Source of the DNA: Hallella mizrahii
Lineage (GTDB): Bacteria > Bacteroidota > Bacteroidia > Bacteroidales > Bacteroidaceae
Length of the DNA stretch: 64,000 nt
Direction: 5' to 3'
NCBI RefSeq assembly: GCF_009695775.1
Contig: NZ_VUNG01000008.1
Span: forward strand, 38,279-102,278
Within the stretch, counting starts at the first letter, position 1, and each line of letters starts with the position of its first letter. The position numbers and the translations under genes are program-made. Shown here in pieces: positions 44,505-54,300 of the stretch. A model generated the notes under the pieces. It was not told the DNA's origin and ran no database searches. It saw nothing but the letters and a program-made list of their open reading frames with translations.

Positions 44505-45386
44505 CTATTTGACCAGTATCACCAGATACTTGCTCGTACTCCAGAACAACTGTGGATTGGTGATGTGCAGGACATATTGGTTGAAGTTGTCACGCTGAAG
44601 CGTATAGCTGCTTGCCGGATGTGTGGTGAGAATCTTGGCATATTTGGAGTAGAGCTTGATATCCTTCTCCACTCTGATGTCGATCTTCATGAAGTAGTTA
44701 TGGTTGAAAGACGCTTGCAGCACCTTTCCGCCAACGAGGATATTCTGCTCCTTCAGCTCACTCTTTGTTCCAAAGACATACCATGCCGTGTTGAGCTGCA
44801 TGTCCTGACTGTTGATCGTCTGTGTTTTCTGCTCACTCTCGTTCTGCAGGTCAGTGATGTTGTTGTTGAGATTGTCAATGGTCTCGTCAAGTTCCGAGAT
44901 ATGGATATCCTTGGCGTCGAGCTCAGCTCTCAGTTCTTGGAGTTGCTGATCTTTCTCGCTCATGCGTCTCATAAGCCCCTCAATGGTACGTTTGAACTCC
45001 TGACTTTTGAAACTGCTCTGTCGCAATTGCTTTTGCAACTTGCTGATGAGCGCACGGTTTTCCTGCATTTTGTCAGTGATGATCTTGATGTTCTTGGCAA
45101 TCTCCTTGGCTTTGTCCGTGGCATCACCCTCACCGGTCTGTGTGACATTAACCCGGTCCTCAGCCACATTGATGACTTCAAAACCGTCCTCAATCTGGTT
45201 CAGTGTCGCCATCATGTCGTTGATTTCGTTGTCGCGTTGGGCGATGATCTTATTGAGGGAATCAGAGACTTGTATATTTTGGAGCATAACGGGTGCTTGC
45301 TTCTTTCCCTTGCATGCGGTTACAAGAAGCATGATGCATGTCGACAACATGCACAAGAAAGAAATGTAAAGCAAGCGTTTCCTCAT
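44505..45386 (-). CDS. coiled-coil lipoprotein of unknown function
   Basis: 293 aa with a lipobox (LLVTACKGKK, Cys near 25). Residues ~40-190 are continuous heptads (SLNKIIAQRDNEIND; KDQQLQELRAELDAK) predicting a long coiled coil. The last ~90 residues form a beta-rich domain (AWYVFGTKSELKEQNILV) conserved in Bacteroidota proteins without known role. Probably anchored at the periplasmic face as an envelope spacer or scaffold. ATG overlaps the rsmI stop by 4 bp. Confidence 0.75.
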   Translation of the reverse strand: MRKRLLYISFLCMLSTCIMLLVTACKGKKQAPVMLQNIQVSDSLNKIIAQRDNEINDMMATLNQIEDGFEVINVAEDRVNVTQTGEGDATDKAKEIAKNIKIITDKMQENRALISKLQKQLRQSSFKSQEFKRTIEGLMRRMSEKDQQLQELRAELDAKDIHISELDETIDNLNNNITDLQNESEQKTQTINSQDMQLNTAWYVFGTKSELKEQNILVGGKVLQASFNHNYFMKIDIRVEKDIKLYSKYAKILTTHPASSYTLQRDNFNQYVLHITNPQLFWSTSKYLVILVK

Positions 45387-46072
45387 ACCTGATGCTTTTT
45401 AGTGTCTTTGCCTGCGAGCACGATGACGATCTCACCGCGCGGTTCTGTTTCCTCGAAATGAGCGATGACCTCTTCGAGAGTGCCCCTGACGTGTTCTTCA
45501 TGTATCTTGGAGATCTCCCGAGCCACGCTGACCTGTCTATCTGTGCCAAACACTTCAGCAAACTGCTTGAGGGTCTTGAGCAAGCGGTATGGCGACTCAT
45601 AGAAGACCATCGTACGTGTCTCTTCTTTCAAGCTCTCCAGTCTTGTCTGGCGCCCCTTCTTCTGTGGCAGGAAGCCCTCGAAGCAAAAGCGGTCGCAGGG
45701 CAGCCCCGACGACACGATGGCAGGAATGCAGGCAGTGGCACCGGGCAGAGTGATCACCTCGATATCGTTGCGTGCCGCCTCACGGGCAAGGAAGAACCCC
45801 GGGTCGCTGATGCCCGGTGTGCCGGCATCACTGATGAGCGCGATGTTCTGCCCGGCCTTGAGACGCTCGATGATACCCGACGTTGTACCATGCTCATTGA
45901 ACTTGTGGTGGGCCATGAGATGATTGCTGATCTCATAGTGCCGCAAGAGGTTGCCTGAGGTACGAGTGTCCTCAGCCAGCACCAGATCAGCCTCTTTAAG
46001 AATCCTCAAGGCACGCATCGTGATGTCTTCCATGTTTCCCACTGGAGTGGGGATGATATACAATGTACCCAT
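45383..46072 (-). CDS. rsmI: 16S rRNA (cytidine1402-2'-O)-methyltransferase
   Basis: Tetrapyrrole-methylase-fold RNA methyltransferase. I place the start at the ATG at 46072 (MGTLYIIPTPVGNMEDITMRA), the family's standard N-terminus, giving 229 aa; two further Met codons at 46078 and 46084 are possible. LVLAEDTRTSGNLL and LISDAGTPGISDPGF are the diagnostic SAM-binding loops. The -7 motif ends only ~10 bp upstream, so the mRNA has almost no leader. First gene of the operon. Confidence 0.94.
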   Translation of the reverse strand: MGTLYIIPTPVGNMEDITMRALRILKEADLVLAEDTRTSGNLLRHYEISNHLMAHHKFNEHGTTSGIIERLKAGQNIALISDAGTPGISDPGFFLAREAARNDIEVITLPGATACIPAIVSSGLPCDRFCFEGFLPQKKGRQTRLESLKEETRTMVFYESPYRLLKTLKQFAEVFGTDRQVSVAREISKIHEEHVRGTLEEVIAHFEETEPRGEIVIVLAGKDTKKHQV

Positions 46073-46081
46073 AATCATTTG

Positions 46082-46113
46082 CAAATATAAGCAAAATATT
46101 CGCTATGCCCAAA
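46082..46113 (-). promoter_or_regulatory. rsmI operon promoter
   Basis: Minus-strand TTTG (46113-46110), 20 bp, TATATTTG (46089-46082). Predicted start near 46075, practically at the rsmI ATG. Confidence 0.72.
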
Positions 46114-46183
46114 TTTTATTTGTTTTTTTCCTTAGTAAGAAGAAATGTAGATATGCAAGCGATGCCAATTCATCTTTTCTTAT

Positions 46184-46191
46184 TATCTTTG
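46184..46191 (+). promoter_or_regulatory. tdk -7 element
   Basis: TATCTTTG (46184-46191), 22 bp before the tdk ATG; divergent from the rsmI promoter. Confidence 0.65.
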
Positions 46192-46213
46192 CAAATAAAA
46201 AGAAAGAGAAGAG

Positions 46214-46828
46214 ATGACAGAAAATCTGATAGGTGAGAGCCGTCGCCCCGGCCGCATTGAGGTGGTCTGTGGCAGCATGTTCTCCGGCAAGACCGAAGAG
46301 CTGATACGTCGTCTGCGCCGTGCCCGCTTTGCCAAACAGCACGTTGCGATCTTCAAGCCGACAATGGATGTGCGCTATTCACCCAGTGATGTAGTGAGTC
46401 ACGACCATACCGCTTTACGGTCCATACCCGTGCATCAGTCCGATGAGATACTGAAGCTCTCGGGAGGATGTGACGTCGTCGGTATTGACGAAGCACAGTT
46501 TTTTGACAACCATATTGTCGCTGTGTGCAACAAACTGGCCTATCAGGGGGTACGCGTCATCATTGCCGGTTTGGACATGGACTTCCTTGGCAATCCTTTC
46601 GGACCGATGCCTGCGCTGATGGCTGTGGCCGACGAGGTGACCAAGGTGCATGCCATCTGTGTGAAGTGCGGCTCACTGGCCTATGCCAGCCATAGGCTTG
46701 TCAATGACAAGGAACAGGTGATGCTCGGTGAGAAACAAGAGTATGAGCCCCTTTGCCGAGAGTGCTTCCAAAAGGCATTGCTCAACGACAAGCGCAATGC
46801 GCAAAGCCGCAGTCTCTTTGAAAAATAG
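46214..46828 (+). CDS. tdk: thymidine kinase
   Basis: Type II thymidine kinase, 204 aa, salvaging thymidine to dTMP. P-loop [11 protein letters not shown] (20-30), Walker B DEAQFF and a C-terminal zinc lasso with CVKCG and CRECF. The N-terminal ten residues before [10 protein letters not shown] are slightly longer than usual. Divergent from rsmI; 47 bp before the permease gene. Confidence 0.95.
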   Translation: MTENLIGESRRPGRIEVVCGSMFSGKTEELIRRLRRARFAKQHVAIFKPTMDVRYSPSDVVSHDHTALRSIPVHQSDEILKLSGGCDVVGIDEAQFFDNHIVAVCNKLAYQGVRVIIAGLDMDFLGNPFGPMPALMAVADEVTKVHAICVKCGSLAYASHRLVNDKEQVMLGEKQEYEPLCRECFQKALLNDKRNAQSRSLFEK

Positions 46829-46875
46829 CACATGGGCAACCGTGTGCACGGATTTTATCAGTCAATCATCGTATT

Positions 46876-48012
46876 ATGCCAAAAGAAATCACATTTGATC
46901 GTTTCATACGTTGGGTAGGAGTTGGTAGCATTGTCTTGGTAGTGCTTCTATTAGTGGACTATCTGAGCAGTGTGCTGCTACCATTCTTCGTGGCATGGCT
47001 CTTTGCCTATCTGCTCTACCCTATGGTGAAGTTTGTGGAGAACAAACTCCATGTGCGGGTGCGTGCCCTGTCGATTATCATCACGATGATCTTTGTCTTT
47101 GCCGTGATTGGCGGTATGCTCTATTTCATCATTCCGCCAATGATCGAACAGTTCCAGCGGTTGTATGTCATTCTCACCCATTGGGTGCACGGAGCAGCGC
47201 ACACCAACAACATCAGCGGGTGGATTTCCAACTGGCTCATCCATAACCAGCACACGGTGGAACACTTCTTCAAGAGCCCCGACTTTACCAATATCCTGAA
47301 GAATGTAGCCCCAAAGCTGTTCTCGGTAGTAAGTCAGACGGCCAGCATCGTGATGAGCATTGTGGCCTCGCTGATCACCTTATTATATATGTTCTTCATC
47401 CTTATGGACTACGAATTCCTTACCAACAACTGGATCCGTATCTTCCCCGTGAAGAACCGTCCTTTCTGGCACGAGCTTGCAGGAGACGTAGAACGGGAGT
47501 TGAACAACTACATCCGCGGTCAAGGCCTGGTGGCTCTTTGCATGGGCATCATGTTTTGCATTGGTTTTACGATCATGGATTTCCCCATGGCAATAGGCTT
47601 GGGCATTCTTATCGGAGTACTTGACCTGGTGCCTTATCTCCATACTTTCGCCCTCATCCCGACGGCTTTCCTGGCCATGCTCAAGGCTGCCGACACTGGT
47701 CAGAACTTTTGGGTGGTCTTCGGATTGGCGGTAGGTCTCTTTGCTTTGGTACAGGTGATCAGCGACATGATCGTCACGCCGCATATCATGGGCAAGGCCA
47801 TGGGACTCAATCCGGCAATTCTTCTGCTCTCGCTCTCGGTGTGGGGTGCCATCCTGGGCTTCATCGGTTTGATCATTGCTTTACCGTTGACCACGCTGAT
47901 CATCACTTACTGGAAGAAATATGTCACCAAGGAAGAGAGTGTGAGAAGACTGAGGACAAAGTCTGCTGACCAACAACCGCAGAATACAGGCGGCCCGACG
48001 GCAGAGGCATAA
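46876..48012 (+). CDS. AI-2E/PerM-family membrane transporter
   Basis: 378 aa, about eight TM helices, with the family's large periplasmic loop (residues ~80-150). Characteristic stretches are VLLPFFVAWLFAYLLYPMV, the GLGILIGVLDLVPYLHTF segment and LGFIGLIIALPLTTL. Relatives export small molecules (TqsA, AI-2) or exchange Na+/H+; substrate not predictable. The C-terminal tail is hydrophilic. Confidence 0.88.
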   Translation: MPKEITFDRFIRWVGVGSIVLVVLLLVDYLSSVLLPFFVAWLFAYLLYPMVKFVENKLHVRVRALSIIITMIFVFAVIGGMLYFIIPPMIEQFQRLYVILTHWVHGAAHTNNISGWISNWLIHNQHTVEHFFKSPDFTNILKNVAPKLFSVVSQTASIVMSIVASLITLLYMFFILMDYEFLTNNWIRIFPVKNRPFWHELAGDVERELNNYIRGQGLVALCMGIMFCIGFTIMDFPMAIGLGILIGVLDLVPYLHTFALIPTAFLAMLKAADTGQNFWVVFGLAVGLFALVQVISDMIVTPHIMGKAMGLNPAILLLSLSVWGAILGFIGLIIALPLTTLIITYWKKYVTKEESVRRLRTKSADQQPQNTGGPTAEA

Positions 48013-48090
48013 AAGTTCTCCAGCTCTTTATACGAGGTGTGCATCGAGACACACCTCCCTTGAATACCATATTATAGATTACTTGCCCTT

Positions 48091-49209
48091 ATGAATAAGT
48101 ATATATCGTTTTGTCTTGGATGTGTCATTATGGTACTGTTGCCTCTGACTCCTTTACATGCACAAGTGATCGAGTCGCCCCGCAGCTACGCTTATCTCGT
48201 CAGATATGACAAGAGCCATACGCTTATGCGGCAGGGTAGGGACTTCAATGTTGTAGACATGGATATAGAGTGGCCAGTGGTCATAGACTCAACAAAAGTC
48301 ACTCCGTTGCAACAGCAGATCGCCGCCACGGTGCTGATGTCCGACAACGCTGACTATGATACGTCCAAGCACAGCTTCCTCGCACGCTTTGGCACACCGG
48401 TGACGGAAAAGCTCGACAGCCTGCCCGACGACAGGCATTTCTGCTACGTCGACGCTTCAGCTAAGATCAAGAGCTACAGTCCGGGTAGATACATCGTCTA
48501 TCAACTCGACTGCAAAGTATTGCCGCAGCCGCTGAGCGCACAACAGGCTGACGACAAACATCTTGTCTGTGTCTATGACTTGCACACTCAAAAAATATGC
48601 TCATTGGCGGACTTGATGAAGACCTATCAGTTGCAATCATCAGGCGACAGTCCTCTGATCTCGCTACTCACAAGTGTCCTTAGCGATGACGAATACAACA
48701 GTCTGCAATCCGTGGAGGTGCAGTCTGTGTGGCCCGAAGACTCTCTTGTCGGCATGCGCGTCAGATATGGTTTCGACAATGGTGGCTATACCTCAGAGTT
48801 GAAGATGCGCTACGATTATGCCAAACCGGTTTTAACCAAGAACTTCCGCAACCTCTTGAAGCCCTCGGCAGTCCATCAGCCCGTCTATGCCACACTGCCA
48901 CAGATCCTCGGCAAAGACACCCTCTGCTACGCGCCAGACGTAATGCCAACAGAAAAAGACAAAGAATTGGCTCGACGCTATATGGCTGCCCAGACTATCT
49001 CCAGCTACCAGGGTGCCGGCACGGTGCTCGTCTCATATGTCGTTGATGGCGACGGCCGACCGACCGACTTGGCCGTTATCAACCCCGTCTCTCCATCGGC
49101 GGATCGCTGGGCTGTGTCGGTCGTGAGAGGAATGCCTCCATTGAAACCTGCCATGAAAGCAGGAAAAGCTGTACTGACACGGTTGGTCAGAGGATTTAGA
49201 TTCCAATGA
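48091..49209 (+). CDS. secreted protein with TonB-C-like C-terminal domain
   Basis: 372 aa with a signal peptide (LPLTPLHAQ). Residues ~30-270 resemble DUF3298-type secreted domains in outline. The last ~80 residues (GAGTVLVSYVVDGDGRPTDLAVINPV ... LKPAMKAGKAV) have the TonB C-terminal fold signature. No transmembrane anchor or Pro-rich spacer, so it is not an ordinary TonB energy transducer. Function unknown. Confidence 0.65.
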   Translation: MNKYISFCLGCVIMVLLPLTPLHAQVIESPRSYAYLVRYDKSHTLMRQGRDFNVVDMDIEWPVVIDSTKVTPLQQQIAATVLMSDNADYDTSKHSFLARFGTPVTEKLDSLPDDRHFCYVDASAKIKSYSPGRYIVYQLDCKVLPQPLSAQQADDKHLVCVYDLHTQKICSLADLMKTYQLQSSGDSPLISLLTSVLSDDEYNSLQSVEVQSVWPEDSLVGMRVRYGFDNGGYTSELKMRYDYAKPVLTKNFRNLLKPSAVHQPVYATLPQILGKDTLCYAPDVMPTEKDKELARRYMAAQTISSYQGAGTVLVSYVVDGDGRPTDLAVINPVSPSADRWAVSVVRGMPPLKPAMKAGKAVLTRLVRGFRFQ

Positions 49210-49271
49210 GACAGCGACTCTAAAAGGCCTCTACACCTATTTATATATTATATCTGCTAAACAGACAACCA

Positions 49272-49608
49272 ATGACAAAAAACAGTAAACCAGTATCCCA
49301 ACCATCCTGGAGGTAGTGGTCTTCATGACGGAAATGGACATCATCACCATCATCGTCACCACTGTTGTCAGTACTGTCACATCCGTCAGCTTATCAGCCG
49401 CTTTCTTCACAGAGCGTGGTTCTTGCTGATTACGATCATCGCCTTGCTGTTTATCGGCCTTGTGTCGGTCGCCATCTACATCCCCAACTTGCGTGACAGT
49501 CTGCCCGATATCGATGGATACTTCAACAATGGTGTGAAGTTGTCATCAGCGCATGGCCGACAGCAGACTTGGATGTACTGCCAGAGAGCATCAGTGTTGA
49601 TAATTTGA
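49272..49608 (+). pseudogene. frameshifted small His/Cys-rich single-span membrane protein
   Basis: From ATG 49272 the frame gives a few residues and stops at 49316. One base further on, a long frame reads YPNHPGGSGLHDGNG, a run of five His then R-H-H-C-C-Q-Y-C-H, a basic stretch, a TM helix (FLLITIIALLFIGLVSVAIY) and a short tail to TGA 49608. Removing one base near 49293 joins both into ~112 codons with an ordinary start. The His/Cys head suggests metal binding at the membrane. A true frameshift, a sequencing error or a non-ATG start are all possible. Confidence 0.55.
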
Positions 49609-49970
49609 AATCAAAACATTGATTTCTGACCGTTTTTCTATCAAAAACCAATGTTATTCCAGTTGTTCACTTTCGAATTGTAAGCTTGTTTTCTTGATCC
49701 ATATCAATGTGATCATAAGGTAAATGTTACTTACAAACCGAGTCTTTTATACTTAAGTTAAAATTCATCAGATCATATGCGAGAATAGCGCTTTGTCTTT
49801 CTACTCTTTCGTTATGTCATTATATGGTCGCTAAACCTCTTAGAAGTTTAAAGCCGAACTTACACTTTGCTTATTTCGGCCCCAAATTGTTTCAAAATAA
49901 AAATAAAGGCCGCTTCTAAATTATAATCAAAATTGAGGCTAAAAATAATGATAAATTTGTGTTAAAGGAA
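49609..49970. other. intergenic region, no gene seen
   Basis: AT-rich with stops in all frames. A weak AACATTG/CAATGTT inverted repeat lies near 49615-49655. No other feature. Confidence 0.45.
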
Positions 49971-50002
49971 TTTGGAGATTCAATATAAATTGCATACCTT
50001 TG
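49971..50002 (+). promoter_or_regulatory. promoter of the MORN-type secreted protein
   Basis: TTTG (49971-49974), 20 bp, TACCTTTG (49995-50002), ~43 nt before the ATG at 50045. Confidence 0.82.
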
Positions 50003-50044
50003 CAGTGTCAAAAAGAAAAAGTAAAACTAAGAAAGGAAACCGAT

Positions 50045-50557
50045 ATGAAAAAGTTGATGATTTTATCAATGATGTTTCTCGCTGTTCTGAGTGCTTCAGC
50101 TCGTAAGCATGTAAGCGAGAGCGCAACAGTAGTTGCAGACACTATCTACTACGCTGCTGATCAGCAGAACGTGCAGGATCGTGGTCAAGCTGCTTACTAT
50201 CGTCTGCTCAAGCAGGATGGTAAAGGACTCAACAAGGAAGATGTCTTCCAGGACTACTATATGAACGGCAACCTCAAAGCCGAGGGTGGATACAGCTTCA
50301 TCGATCTTGGCAATGACAAGAATACCGTTCTCAATGGCGAAGTCACTACATACTATGTCAATGGAAAGGAAAAGCTCCATGGCAACTATGTCAACGGCAA
50401 GCGCCAGGGCTACTTCACATTGCAGCTTCGCAACGGCGGTGTCGCTGTGGTGGAATACAGCAATGGTAAGTCGAAATACGACTACTTCATGGTTACCATG
50501 CCGGACGGTACACAGGAGAAGCGTCCTCTGAACGAGATCCATGAGCTTCTTCAGTAA
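50045..50557 (+). CDS. secreted MORN/YwqK-like repeat protein
   Basis: 170 aa from the ATG at 50045, which starts a signal peptide (MKKLMILSMMFLAVLSASA). An earlier in-frame start at 50000 would lie inside the promoter. The mature part has YYMNGNLKAEGGYSF, NGEVTTYYVNGKEKLHGNYVNGKRQGYF: MORN-like units as in YwqK-type proteins. Databases label many of these as antitoxin components, but nothing here suggests a toxin partner. Periplasmic or outer-membrane-associated, role unknown. Confidence 0.72.
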   Translation: MKKLMILSMMFLAVLSASARKHVSESATVVADTIYYAADQQNVQDRGQAAYYRLLKQDGKGLNKEDVFQDYYMNGNLKAEGGYSFIDLGNDKNTVLNGEVTTYYVNGKEKLHGNYVNGKRQGYFTLQLRNGGVAVVEYSNGKSKYDYFMVTMPDGTQEKRPLNEIHELLQ

Positions 50558-50668
50558 TCGGTAGCCAGATAACTCGATAATATAAAGTCAATACAATACA
50601 GTCTTATTTTCATAAATAGAATCTCTCTTACAATAATAATACGATTTATTTTTTAATTTCTTTTATTG

Positions 50669-50703
50669 AGCCCTTTGTTCGTGAGAATGAAGGGCTTTTT
50701 TAT
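50669..50703 (+). terminator. rho-independent terminator
   Basis: AGCCCTT (50669-50675) and AAGGGCT (50690-50696) with a T-run. Ends the MORN-type gene transcript. Confidence 0.8.
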
Positions 50704-50896
50704 ACCCATAAAAGAGGGGAAACAGATCTTCACCCCAACGTGAGTTTGGGAAGATGATCATGGGCAAATCATATTTATTTATCATAACGTCCATTATACG
50801 AAAAACTGTTTTCTAAGCCTCAAAAAGGGTAAAACATGATCATTCGATGGTAATCTATGTAAAATCAAGAAAAATCTGCTTGGATTTTTCTATCTC
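50704..50896. other. intergenic stretch before the minisatellite
   Basis: AT-rich, no gene recognised. Confidence 0.4.
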
Positions 50897-50956
50897 ACAA
50901 AAGGTCCTTCGCTACGTAGGTTTCAATCATTCTCTGCTTAACGAAGGATCTTTTGC
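50897..50956. repeat. inverted repeat flanking the minisatellite
   Basis: Arms of 15 bp (50897-50911, core AAAGGTCCTTCG; 50942-50956) pair with two mismatches around a 30-nt loop. It lies directly beside the 22-bp repeat array. Confidence 0.55.
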
Positions 50957-50979
50957 TATAGCATTACAACATAGATAAC

Positions 50980-51213
50980 ATAGCTTCGACCCCTCGAACA
51001 CACAGCTTCGTCCCCAACATAACATAGCTTCGTCCCCAACATAACATAGCTTCGTTCCCAACATAACATAGCTTCGTTCCCAACATAACATAGCTTCGTT
51101 CCCAATATAACATAGCTTCGTTCCCAATATAACATAGCTTCGTTCCCAATATCACATAGCTTCGTTCCCAATATCACACGGCTTTGTTCCCAAGGTCTCT
51201 TGGCTTTGCTTCA
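50980..51213. repeat. 22-bp minisatellite, about 10.5 units
   Basis: Ten full copies starting every 22 bp from 50980 to 51178 and a partial at 51200, consensus ATAGCTTCGTTCCCAAYATA plus AC. Central copies are nearly identical; the end copies are degenerate. Neighbouring copies share variants in pairs (tcccc/ttccc; aacata/aatata; ataac/atcac), the pattern left by slippage. It is 180 bp upstream of the DUF2723 gene. Because 22 is not a multiple of 3, the minus strand stays open in all three frames; I call none of them a gene. Confidence 0.93.
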
Positions 51214-51339
51214 TCAAAACATTGGTAAGAACATCATAAAACATCAGAGACAGATACCATGAAATTAGTTTTCTCTCATTCTTAAGATAAAAATATTAAA
51301 TAAAGTTCTGAAAGATCGTCTATTCTCCTTGCTTTTTGC

Positions 51340-51347
51340 TATCTTTG
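51340..51347 (+). promoter_or_regulatory. -7 element of the DUF2723 operon
   Basis: TATCTTTG (51340-51347), 43 bp before the ATG. A -33 element at normal distance is not obvious. Confidence 0.55.
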
Positions 51348-51390
51348 CAAAGTTTTTATTGCAATAACACAATTATAGGTTAATAAAATA

Positions 51391-54300
51391 ATGAAGCAGT
51401 ACAGATTAGTGGACAATGTGCTGGGATGGCTTGTGTTTGCCATAGCGGCCTTTACCTATTGCTCCACCATCGAGCCGACAGCCTCTTTTTGGGACTGTCC
51501 AGAGTTTATTACCACAGGCTATAAACTTGAAATCGGTCACCCGCCCGGGGCACCGTTCTTCATGCTCACGGCCAATCTCTTCAGTCATTTTGCCAGTGAT
51601 CCTAGCCAGGTAGCACGCATGGTGAACACGATGAGCGCGTTGCTCTCAGCCACCACAATCTTGTTTCTGTTCTGGACGATCACACACCTGACACGCAAAC
51701 TGATTGTTAAGGACTGGGCATCGCTGACCTTGGGCAAGACCATCGCCATAGAAGCCAGTGGTGTTGTAGGCGCACTGATCTACACATGGAGTGACACCTT
51801 CTGGTTCTCTGCCGTGGAAGGTGAGGTCTATGCCTACTCTTCAGCATTTACCGCCATCGTGTTTTGGCTGATACTGAAATGGGAAGACCATGCCGACGAG
51901 CCCCATTCCGACCGCTGGCTGGTACTCATTTTCTATATGACAGGACTCAGCATCGGTGTGCACCTGCTCAACTTGCTGTGTCTGCCTGCCATCGTGCTGG
52001 TCTACTGCTATCGTCGCTTCCCCAACATCGAGCTGAAGGGTTCTCTGATCGCCCTCTTGGTATCTTTTGTGCTGGTGGCCGCCGTGCTCTATGGCGTCAT
52101 CCCGGGCATTGTCACTGTGGGCGGCTGGTTTGAGTTGCTCTTTGTCAATGTATTGGGCCTGCCTTTCAATACAGGTCTGGTCATCTACATTGCTTTGCTG
52201 GTGGCTTCCACGCTTTGGGCCATCTATGAAAGCTATGTCGGACGCAACAGAAAACTGGAGAACATCTCTACCCTCTTGGCTTTCGCGCTGATCGGTATTC
52301 CGTTTGTCGGCTACGGCTGGCGCGCCGTTGTCTGCGGCATCGTCATCCTCGCGATCGTATGGTGGCTGTTCAACCGCAAGAAGATTGTGGAAAAGAAACC
52401 GGTATATCTCGTCAGTTCTCATCTGAAAAATACCGTGCTGCTGTGTATGCTGATGCTGATGATCGGCTATTCCAGCTATGCGCTCATCGTCATCCGCTCG
52501 GTTGCCAACCCGCCGATGGACCAGAACTCTCCGGAGGATATCTTCACGTTGGGCTCTTATCTCAGCCGTGATCAGTATGGCAGCTATCCCCTACTCTATG
52601 GCCAGGCTTACACTTCGCAGGTCGCCTTGGAGCAGGATGGCGACATGTGCAAGCCTAAGATGACCGAGGGCGCTCCTATCTACAGCCGTAAGGAAAAGGC
52701 TTCCAAGGATGAGAAGGACTCTTACTTCATCGTCTCTCACCGCAACAACTATATCTATGCGCAGAACATGCTCTTCCCCCGTATGTGGGACAGCAACCAT
52801 GCACAGGACTACGAGAGTTGGATGGGTGGCGTAGATGGTACTGAAGTTCCCTATGACCGTTGCGGTGAGCAGATGACCGTGAAGATGCCTTCACAGATCG
52901 ACAATATCAAGTTCTTCCTGTCCTACCAGTGCAACTTCATGTACTGGCGCTACTTCATGTGGAATTTTGCAGGTCGCCAAAACGATATTCAGGGCAATGG
53001 CGAGCCTGAGCACGGCAACTGGATCACGGGTATCTCTTTCCTCGACAACGCCCGCCTGGGTGATCAGAGCAAACTGCCTGACGATCTGAAGATGAACAAA
53101 GGTCACAACGTCTTCTATTGTCTGCCCTTGCTGTTGGGTCTCATTGGACTTTTCTGGCAGGCATTCCGTGGTCGTCGCGGCATCCGTCAGTTCTGGGTAG
53201 TCTGCTTCCTGTTCTTCATGACAGGTCTTGCCATCGTTGTCTACCTCAATCAGACGCCGGTACAGCCACGTGAGCGTGACTATGCTTACGCCGGTTCGTT
53301 CTATGCCTTCGCCATTTGGTGTGGTATGGGCGTGGCCGCCTTGGTCGACCTGATGAAGAAATATCTCAAGGTCGAAAGCCCGATCGCTATCGGTGCGCTC
53401 AGTCTTGCGTGCCTGCTCGTACCTATTCAAATGGTCAGCCAGACGTGGGATGACCACGACCGTTCTGGCCGTTACACCTGCCGCGACTTCGGCCGCAACT
53501 ATCTGATGACGCTCCAGGACAAGGGCAATCCGATCATCTTCACCAACGGTGACAACGATACCTTCCCACTCTGGTACAACCAGGAGACAGAGGGCGTACG
53601 CACCGACGCACGTGTCTGCAACCTCAGCTATCTGCAAACCGACTGGTATATCGACCAGATGAAGCGTCCGGCTTATGGTTCGCCTTCCGTGCCTATCACC
53701 TGGCCGCGTCTCGACTACTGTTCGGGAACCAACGAATATGTCGAAGTTAACCCAAGTCTGAAGTCACAGGTTCTTGACTTCTACAAGAAGAATCCGATGG
53801 CCGCTAAGGCTCAGTTCGGTGACAATCCATTCGAACTGGCCAACGTGATGAAGTACTGGGTACGCTCTAAAGACGCAGACATGCATGTCATACCGACCGA
53901 TACGCTCTACGTTACCATCGACAAGAACGCTGTCAAGCACAGTGGCATGATGATGGCCAGTGACACCATCCCCGACCGTATGGTCATCTCGCTGAAAGGC
54001 AAGAACGCTCTTTACAAGAACGACTTGATGATGCTGGAGATAATTGCGCACTGCAACTGGACGCGGCCTATCTATGTCGCCTTGACGGTGGGTCAGGAAA
54101 ACTATATGAATCTCGGTGACAACTTCATTCAGGAAGGTCTTGCCAACCGCATTTCGCCGTTCACAACCAACGCTCCGGGCGCTAAGAACTACGACACGCA
54201 GAAGGTCTACAACAACCTGATGTTCCGCTACCGCTATGGTGGTCTGAGCAAGCCTGGCCTGTATATCGACGAGACCGTCATGCGCATGTGTTACACTCAT

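Noticed and set aside
50045..50557. Antitoxin assignment for the MORN/YwqK-like protein
   Set aside because: It has a signal peptide and no toxin-like neighbour; the label would only follow database habit.
50927..51177. Three overlapping minus frames encoding LGTKLCYVGNEAM-type repeats
   Set aside because: Consequence of a 22-bp repeat without stop codons in any frame; no start context, no homology and degenerate ends. Kept only as a repeat.
50980..51213. Possible CRISPR array
   Set aside because: Units are contiguous 22-bp tandem copies with no unique spacers and no cas genes nearby.
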